The notes beneath the pieces are model-generated. The model was not told the origin of the DNA and did not search any database. It worked only from the letters and a program-made list of their open reading frames with translations. This document shows positions 25,522 through 30,668 of a stretch of DNA of 30,668 bases, one piece after another. Numbering within the stretch: position 1 is the stretch's first letter; every line of letters begins with the position of its first letter. Both the position numbers and the translations under genes were made by a program. Source of the stretch: a bacterium (GTDB lineage Bacteria > Dependentiae > Babeliae > Babeliales > UASB340); the NCBI GenBank assembly GCA_030630075.1, contig DAOVNS010000004.1, forward strand, positions 1 through 30,668, written 5' to 3'.

Positions 25522-25544
25522 GGGGCACAGACTGTGCCCTTTTT
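25522..25544 (+). terminator. intrinsic-terminator-like hairpin facing the plus strand
   Basis: GGGCACAG / CTGTGCCC (25523-25530 with 25532-25539) is followed by five T on the plus strand. Both flanking genes are on the minus strand, so its orientation is unexpected and could mark an unannotated plus-strand transcript. Confidence 0.55.
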
Positions 25545-25611
25545 ATAAAGCCGATAAAATGTACATATTCATGAAAAATTGGTTTTCGTAATTTTGAAAA
25601 ATCGGTAGTAA

Positions 25612-25646
25612 ATGAAATAGTCGCACAGCTTGTGCGACTATTTCAT
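25612..25646. other. perfect 16-bp inverted repeat
   Basis: ATGAAATAGTCGCACA (25612-25627) and its exact reverse complement (25631-25646) are separated by three bases. It sits about 30 bases past the stop of the EamA-like transporter gene and probably ends or protects that transcript, although no strong T run follows on either strand. Confidence 0.85.
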
Positions 25647-25677
25647 AATCTCAAAAGAAAATTTGTATTCTGTAATT

Positions 25678-26568
25678 TTATGCCTTTTTAATTTCTTGTC
25701 TATAAAACAAGAATAAACCAACCATTACGCAGGCTAAAGAAACAAAATAATGCCAAGTTATTTGCTCATTCAAAAAGAACCAACCATAAAATGCACCAAA
25801 GATTGGGCATAAAAAACCAGCACTAATAACAAATGTTATCGAATACTTTGTAAGCAACCAACCATAAAAATTATAAACTACGATATTTGCAACAAGGATC
25901 AACAGTAAAGTCCATGTTAAAAATGGCCAAAAATCAAAAATAGGAGATGTTGATACTCCTTCAAATACAATCGATGTAAAAAAACTTAATATTCCACCAA
26001 CAAGCATGGCAACACCATTAATCATTAATAATGAATACCCCTTGTCCATTAATTGTTTTACAACAAACCATGCGTAAGCCGCACTAACAACGGCAAAAAG
26101 TAAAACAACTTCGGGCAAAGACATCGAAAACAATTGCATTCCAGATTCACGCATATCGGTTTGCGTTAAAAAGATAGGAATTAATCCCAAAACACCGATT
26201 AGCATTCCTAAAAATTTTTGTAATCCTAATCTTTCTTTTAATAAAAAATAAGAAAGTATTGCAGCAATAAAAGGAGTTGCTGAATAAATTAAGTTTGTCT
26301 TGGATGAACTTATGTATTGCAAAGCCCAGAACTCTAAAATAAATGCAAAATAAATATGGAAAAGTGAAACTTTTGCAAATAGTAACCAGTCCTTTTTTTC
26401 TAAATAAAATTTTTCACGTTTAAAAAAATATAGATAACCTAAAAGCAAAAGTCCTGCCAAAGTCATACGAAACCCGATTAAGAAAAACGGTTTTGCATAA
26501 GCAAGAGCTGTTTTTGCAATAGTAAATGTAGACGCCAAAACGGCATATAAAAGAACAACTAGTAACAC
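25678..26568 (-). CDS. EamA/DMT-superfamily transporter
   Basis: A 296-residue inner-membrane protein with about ten hydrophobic helices arranged as two EamA repeats, the pattern of drug/metabolite transporters (RhaT/YdcZ-like). Family-like stretches include FFLIGFRMTLAGLLLL, YSATPFIAAILSYFLLKERL, GVLGLIPI and, in the second half, GFLCPIFGAFYGWFFLNEQITW. The start is GTG at 26568, five bases after a perfect AAGGAGA Shine-Dalgarno. The substrate cannot be told; in host-associated bacteria such carriers often move amino acids or nucleotides. It is the last gene of the zapA-rny block, 24 bases after the permease gene. Confidence 0.85.
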   Translation of the reverse strand: MLLVVLLYAVLASTFTIAKTALAYAKPFFLIGFRMTLAGLLLLGYLYFFKREKFYLEKKDWLLFAKVSLFHIYFAFILEFWALQYISSSKTNLIYSATPFIAAILSYFLLKERLGLQKFLGMLIGVLGLIPIFLTQTDMRESGMQLFSMSLPEVVLLFAVVSAAYAWFVVKQLMDKGYSLLMINGVAMLVGGILSFFTSIVFEGVSTSPIFDFWPFLTWTLLLILVANIVVYNFYGWLLTKYSITFVISAGFLCPIFGAFYGWFFLNEQITWHYFVSLACVMVGLFLFYRQEIKKA

Positions 26569-26592
26569 AAGATTCTCCTTTTTTTTAAAAAC

Positions 26593-27633
26593 TTATTGTT
26601 TGTTCTTATAGACAAAGTATAAAATACCGGAAAGAATAAAAACCGGCAAATAAAGAATTAATATTGAAAAGCTGTGAAGTGATTTATAAAGAGTTTGTGC
26701 CAAATTAAGAGTGATATAAGAAAACAAGAAAAACGAGCCCGATAACAATAAACTCATTAACAAATTACTTTTTCGTCGAGCAAAAATTATAATTCCCCAC
26801 AATCCCAAAAATGGAAAAAAGAATTGCCATAAAATCTGTGCAATTCGCTTGTGATATTCGACAAAGGCTTCGTCTCTGTATTTTTTTATTTTTTTTAAAT
26901 TATTCCAACTTAAAAACTTAAGTTGCTTATCTTGAATTTTTTCCGTGTCTTTTTGAAAAAAATTAGACAGATTTATTTCAGTTTTTTCAAAGCTGGCAAA
27001 ATGATATTTATTTGAGCCAAGATTTTGAATTGTTCCATTTCTTAATACTAAAACATCATGCAATAAAAAACCCTTGCTCGCACATGCAATAAAACGATCT
27101 CCATTTTTTTCTTTGAAAATCATTAATATTTTTTCAAAATAAAGTTTTTTATCTTTTCTGAATTTGTTTTTAAAAAAAAAGTTTAATTCAGGAGTTAATG
27201 TATAAAACTTGTTTGGTTCAAGTTGATGGAATTGTGCTTTAGCTATCTTTAAAATAAGCTCTTTGCCTTTTTTATAACTTTGTGGAGCCCAAAATAAAAT
27301 TAGAGGTGCATAAAAAAAAGTAATTGATAAAGAAAAAAACAGGGTTGTTAAGACCAATTGGTTTTTTGCTTTTTTAAAAAAAGAAAAAAATAGAAATTCA
27401 TCTTTAACGAACAATTGACCAATTACAATTCCCGGCGTAAGACAGCTTGCTATCGGAATAGCAAATTGCGCCATTAGAGGAAACATTAATAAGAAAAGTT
27501 TAGGCGTAACGCTAATTGACGAAATTAACGGTAAACGAACAAAAAAGTCGCTTAAAGTCAGAATAAAAGCAAGTATTATAAAAAACAAAAAAAAGTTTTT
27601 ATAATATTTTTTTAAAAAATGTAAAAATAACAT
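26593..27633 (-). CDS. LptF/LptG-family lipopolysaccharide export permease
   Basis: A 346-residue inner-membrane protein of the YjgP/YjgQ family, which forms the LptB2FG transporter that extracts lipopolysaccharide toward the outer membrane. Three or so N-terminal helices (FFLFFIILAFILTLSDFFVRL; LFLLMFPLMAQFAIPIASCL; LVLTTLFFSLSITFFYAPLI) are followed by a periplasmic beta-jellyroll-like domain at about residues 120-255 and three C-terminal helices. The last part opens with the typical YHKRIAQILWQFFFPFLGL, equivalent to the family's LHRRxAxPL. It suggests a diderm envelope. F and G paralogues cannot be separated by eye. It lies 17 bases after the ymdB-like gene. Confidence 0.82.
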   Translation of the reverse strand: MLFLHFLKKYYKNFFLFFIILAFILTLSDFFVRLPLISSISVTPKLFLLMFPLMAQFAIPIASCLTPGIVIGQLFVKDEFLFFSFFKKAKNQLVLTTLFFSLSITFFYAPLILFWAPQSYKKGKELILKIAKAQFHQLEPNKFYTLTPELNFFFKNKFRKDKKLYFEKILMIFKEKNGDRFIACASKGFLLHDVLVLRNGTIQNLGSNKYHFASFEKTEINLSNFFQKDTEKIQDKQLKFLSWNNLKKIKKYRDEAFVEYHKRIAQILWQFFFPFLGLWGIIIFARRKSNLLMSLLLSGSFFLFSYITLNLAQTLYKSLHSFSILILYLPVFILSGILYFVYKNKQ

Positions 27634-27650
27634 CTATAAAAAAGTTTCTA

Positions 27651-28451
27651 CTATTTATCAACAATATTTATACGTTCAATCTTTAACGTTTTTCCAGAAG
27701 TAGTGTCAACTTCCACCCAAACTCCATTAATGGCAAAAGGTTGCTCTGTTTCAACAGCAAATCGTGCAGGCATTTGTGTTAAAAAACGCTTAAGAATAAT
27801 TTCCGTTTTCATACCAATAGCAGAATTAACAGCACCACTACAACCTAAATCTGAAATATAGCCTGTTCCATTTGGTAAAATTCTTTCATCAGCTGTCTGA
27901 ACATGAGTATGTGTGCCAAAAAAGCCCGAAACTTTTCCATCAAGATATGATCCAAGAACTTGTTTTTCGGATGTTGCTTCTGCGTGAAAATCAACAAAAA
28001 TAAGATTAGTTTTAGATCTTAAGAAAGTTAGCAACGACTCGGCAGTTCTAAAAGGACACTCTAAGTCTTCGTGCATAAAAACACGACCCTGCAAATTAAC
28101 AACCGCAACAGTGTAGCCGTTAACATCAAAAAAAGAATATCCTTTTCCAGGACAGCCCGAAGGATAGTTTGCAGGTCTTATTAAATCAGTATTTTCATTT
28201 AAATAATTATATATCTCTTTATGCTTCCAAACATGATTGCCTGAAGTAACAACAGATACTCCAGCTTCTTTAAAGAATTTCATATTTTTGGGCATAATGC
28301 CAATACCGTTTTTGGCGGAATTTTCGCCATTAACAATAACAGCATCTATTTTGTATTGCTCTTTTAATCTTGGAAGCCATTTTGAAAAAACGTCTTCTCC
28401 TGGTTGTCCAATTAGATCCCCGATAAACATAAATCGTAAAGCCGTTGCCAT
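27651..28451 (-). CDS. ymdB: YmdB-family metallophosphoesterase
   Basis: A 266-residue calcineurin-like phosphoesterase of the YmdB/TIGR00282 type. Members in Bacillus hydrolyse 2',3'-cyclic mononucleotides and affect biofilm and motility gene expression. Metal-binding motifs are intact: GDLIGQPG near residue 11, NGENSAKNGIGI, the GNHVWKH motif, DFHAEATSEK and FGTHTHVQTAD. Length matches the family. The gene is 33 bases downstream of rny, a pairing seen in many bacteria, and suggests a shared role in RNA metabolism. Confidence 0.9.
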   Translation of the reverse strand: MATALRFMFIGDLIGQPGEDVFSKWLPRLKEQYKIDAVIVNGENSAKNGIGIMPKNMKFFKEAGVSVVTSGNHVWKHKEIYNYLNENTDLIRPANYPSGCPGKGYSFFDVNGYTVAVVNLQGRVFMHEDLECPFRTAESLLTFLRSKTNLIFVDFHAEATSEKQVLGSYLDGKVSGFFGTHTHVQTADERILPNGTGYISDLGCSGAVNSAIGMKTEIILKRFLTQMPARFAVETEQPFAINGVWVEVDTTSGKTLKIERINIVDK

Positions 28452-28484
28452 GATTATTCTTTCTTTTTTTTAACAAATTAAAGA

Positions 28485-30047
28485 TTATTTTGCATACTCG
28501 ATAACTCTTTTTTCTCGTATCACATTAACTTTAATTTGTCCGGGAAAATTAACTTCTTTTTCTATCTGATTAGCAATATCGCGTGCAAGCATTTTAGCTT
28601 TTTCATCATCTAATAAGCATTCATCAACAATAATTCTAATTTCTCTTCCCGCTTGAAGAGCATATGCTTTTTTTACACCGTCAAATGTATTTGCTATTTC
28701 TTCTAGTTGCTCAAGACGTTTGATGTATGTTGCAAGAGTTTCTCTACGAGCACCGGGTCTTGATGCTGAAATTGCATCGGCAAGGTGAGTAATTAAACCA
28801 TAGATATTTTTTGCAGGAACTTCTTCGTGGTGACTTGCAATTGCATTTACAACAATAGAATCTTCACCATATTTTTTAGCAAGATCCGCTCCAACTAAAG
28901 CATGAGGACCTTCAACTTCTGCAGAAACAGCTTTCCCCATGTCATGGAGCAAACCACAACGTGCAGCTAAGTCTTCATCCAGACCAAGTTCTCCGGCTAT
29001 CATGCGAGCAAAGGATGCAACTTCTTTACTATGAACTAGATTGTTTTGAGTGAAACTCGTTCTAAAATGTAATTTTCCTAATAATTTGATGATTTCAGGA
29101 TGAACACCCCTGAATCCGAATTCTAATACAGCTTGTTGTCCAATCTCTTGTATGCTGGTATCTATTTCGTCTTCGCATTGTTGTACAATTTCTTCAATAC
29201 GTGTCGGATTTATTCTTCCATCTTGAATTAACTTATTCAATGCTCTTTTTGCAACTTCTCTTCGAATTGGATTGAACCCAGAAACAGTGATTACTTCTGG
29301 AGTATCACCAATAACAAATTCCATTCCTGTAGCCATTTCCAATGCCTTAATATTTCGACCTTCTTTACCTATAATTCTTCCCTTCATTTCTTCATTAGGC
29401 AATTGAATAATACTTGAAGAATGAAGAGTCACTTGTTCAGTAAGATAGCGCTGCATTGTCGTTGCAAGAATTCCAGTAACTTTTTCTTTAGCTTCAAGCT
29501 TTGTTTCTTCTTCTACCTTTGCCAACCACTGCTGACTATCAAGTTTTACTTCTTTTTCTAGAGATTCAAAAAGAATTCTTTTTGCGTCATCGCGAGTCAT
29601 TCCACTTAATTGTTCTAACTTTGAAACAAGATCACTATATAATCTTTTAAGTTTTACTTCATCAGCACTTAAAATATCCAATCTACGAGATAAATCACGT
29701 TCTTTTTGCTGAAGTTCTTTTCGCAATTCATCAAGAACAACTTCTCTATGTTCGAGCATATCTTCTTTTTTCTGAATTTTATGCTGCATTCTTTGATGTT
29801 CAATTCTTTCTCTTTTGACTTCAAGATCAAAATCGCTACGTTTTTTATGAATTTCATTTTTAAGATTAGCAAGAGAATCACGCCTATCTCTTTCTGCGTT
29901 CTCTTTAGCTTTTCTAAGAATTTTTTGTGCAACTGCATTTACCTGACTAAGTTGCTTTTCTTTGGATTTATAATAAAAATACACAACTACAATGCCTCCA
30001 AGGGTCATTATAATTGATCCTAAACCTAAAATACCGTTCATATTCAT
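28485..30047 (-). CDS. rny: ribonuclease Y
   Basis: A 520-residue membrane-anchored endoribonuclease that starts mRNA decay. An N-terminal transmembrane helix (GLGSIIMTLGGIVVVYFYY) leads into a long coiled coil at about residues 30-180 rich in K and E. A KH domain follows at about 205-270 (LPNEEMKGRIIGKEGRNIKALE), then an HD domain with the metal-binding HD pair in CGLLHDMGK and the SHHEEVPA motif. All parts are present at family length. Two ATG codons (30047 and 30041) are possible; AGGA lies close to the first. It is upstream of ymdB and downstream of zapA. Confidence 0.95.
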   Translation of the reverse strand: MNMNGILGLGSIIMTLGGIVVVYFYYKSKEKQLSQVNAVAQKILRKAKENAERDRRDSLANLKNEIHKKRSDFDLEVKRERIEHQRMQHKIQKKEDMLEHREVVLDELRKELQQKERDLSRRLDILSADEVKLKRLYSDLVSKLEQLSGMTRDDAKRILFESLEKEVKLDSQQWLAKVEEETKLEAKEKVTGILATTMQRYLTEQVTLHSSSIIQLPNEEMKGRIIGKEGRNIKALEMATGMEFVIGDTPEVITVSGFNPIRREVAKRALNKLIQDGRINPTRIEEIVQQCEDEIDTSIQEIGQQAVLEFGFRGVHPEIIKLLGKLHFRTSFTQNNLVHSKEVASFARMIAGELGLDEDLAARCGLLHDMGKAVSAEVEGPHALVGADLAKKYGEDSIVVNAIASHHEEVPAKNIYGLITHLADAISASRPGARRETLATYIKRLEQLEEIANTFDGVKKAYALQAGREIRIIVDECLLDDEKAKMLARDIANQIEKEVNFPGQIKVNVIREKRVIEYAK

Positions 30048-30159
30048 TTTCCTATTTATTTCAAAATTAAATAATAATAACTAAGTAAAAAAATCACAAA
30101 AACAAATATTGATCGTTTTTGCAAAGTAATTCACAAATTTTTCTGCATAAAGAAGACAT

Positions 30160-30300
30160 GAAAAAAGAATTGACTAATTAGAGAATCTGTAAAAAGAATT
30201 CAAAAAAGAAGAAACTACAATCGAACAAGAAGCAAATATGTGTGAGCATTTGCTTCTTTCTCTCCCCCGCGATAAAAGCCTTTAAGTAATCTAGCTAATA
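30160..30300 (-). ncRNA. candidate structured RNA between zapA and rny (possible 6S)
   Basis: The 257-base gap between zapA and rny holds an 11-bp perfect hairpin (AAGAAGCAAAT at 30227-30237 with ATTTGCTTCTT at 30248-30258). Flanking ATTAG / CTAAT segments could close a longer rod, and a run of six T follows on the minus strand. 6S RNA is commonly encoded directly downstream of zapA, and the order zapA, 6S, rny, ymdB is known in other diderms. The 6S consensus bubble could not be verified by eye, and the inferred length of about 135 bases is short for 6S. Confidence 0.3.
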
Positions 30301-30304
30301 AAAA

Positions 30305-30577
30305 TCAAAATTCACCATCCAAAAAAGAATTCATCTTTTTTGTTTTTTCTTGAAGTAAACTTAATTCTGATCGTTTTTCAGCCACTTCCGAAGCCAACTG
30401 TAAGGCAACGAGAGCCGCAATTTTAATTTCATCCGATATCATGGCTTTATTTTTAATATTCTTAGTTAAATCATTAACAATCTCAACAGCACGAAAAACT
30501 GTTTCTTCGCTTTCATCCGTTGTTATCGAATAGCTTTTACCAAAAAGGTTTATATTTAATTTTTTTAATTCATTCAT
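30305..30577 (-). CDS. zapA: cell division protein ZapA
   Basis: A 90-residue protein of the ZapA family, which binds FtsZ and bundles its filaments at the division site. The N-terminal globular part (LNINLFGKSYSITTDESEE) and the following helix (VEIVNDLTKNIKNK) match the family. The C-terminal coiled coil (IAALVALQLASEVAEKRSELSLLQEK) provides dimer and tetramer formation. The length is typical. It starts about 20 bases after the stop of a partial upstream gene. Confidence 0.85.
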   Translation of the reverse strand: MNELKKLNINLFGKSYSITTDESEETVFRAVEIVNDLTKNIKNKAMISDEIKIAALVALQLASEVAEKRSELSLLQEKTKKMNSFLDGEF

Positions 30578-30597
30578 AACACAAAGTCACAGTTCAT

Positions 30598-30668
30598 TTA
30601 ATTATTCTGCGGGGTTTCTTCTTTTGTGTCTTCTAAGGAGCTAAGGCTATTTAGCAAGTCTTCAATAG
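30598..30668 (-). CDS. 3' end of an unidentified gene, cut by the window edge
   Basis: An open frame enters from the right edge on the minus strand and ends with TAA at 30598. The visible 22 residues are acidic and polar (IEDLLNSLSSLEDTKEE... ending QNN). It lies directly upstream of zapA and is presumably co-transcribed. A ZapB-like or other small division-linked protein is possible from position alone, but the fragment is too short to name. Confidence 0.5.
   Translation of the reverse strand, partial: IEDLLNSLSSLEDTKEETPQNN

Larger units (their letters stand above)
25351..25677. other. gene-free interval with two related hairpins
   Basis: 327 bases without a supportable gene between two minus-strand genes. 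The left half is AT-rich and should hold the promoter of the 233-residue protein gene. The right half holds two hairpins (25522-25544 and 25612-25646) that share a GCACAG...TGTGC core. No ORF with a ribosome binding site was seen. Confidence 0.7.

Overview
Very AT-rich bacterial chromosome segment. It mixes ordinary housekeeping genes with many secreted proteins typical of a host-associated bacterium: ankyrin-repeat proteins, pentapeptide-repeat proteins, a eukaryotic-type ubiquitin protease and polymorphic-toxin modules. This mix, the low GC and the gene set suggest a Dependentiae (TM6)-like endosymbiont of protists. That placement is inference from gene content; no rRNA gene is present.

Layout. 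Positions 1-2500 hold dnaN-recF on the minus strand, ending in a strong terminator. 2498-6915 hold a secreted ankyrin protein, a deleted and frameshifted DNA glycosylase/AP-lyase pseudogene, and a minus-strand operon proS-xerC-ankyrin protein. 7046-15557 is a plus-strand two-gene operon, the most unusual part of the window. It encodes a multi-pass membrane protein ending in a pentameric ligand-gated ion channel (pLGIC)-like module, then a 2266-residue secreted protein with a degenerate metallophosphatase domain and exactly five tandem LivJ/ANF-type periplasmic-binding domains. 15560-17206 is a secreted, membrane-anchored USP-type deubiquitinase, convergent with the giant gene.

17350-25332 is a rearranged accessory region. 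It starts with intact gmk and an ankyrin protein. It then carries two copies of a pentapeptide-repeat gene block, a polymorphic toxin with its immunity gene, and an orphan, frameshifted toxin tip with a second immunity gene. A second copy of the 3' two-thirds of gmk with its terminator is wedged between the two toxin modules. The two gmk copies differ mostly at silent sites, so the fragment probably came from a functional gmk in a related lineage and not from decay in place. The arrangement looks like recombination between two versions of a toxin locus anchored at gmk.

25678-30668 is a conserved minus-strand block: partial CDS, zapA, a possible structured RNA, rny, ymdB-like phosphoesterase, lptF/G-like permease, eamA-like transporter. 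The zapA-rny gap holds a hairpin and is a candidate 6S RNA locus. A 327-base gap at 25351-25677 holds two strong, related hairpins and no gene.

Family assignments rest on motifs read by eye; no database search was run.
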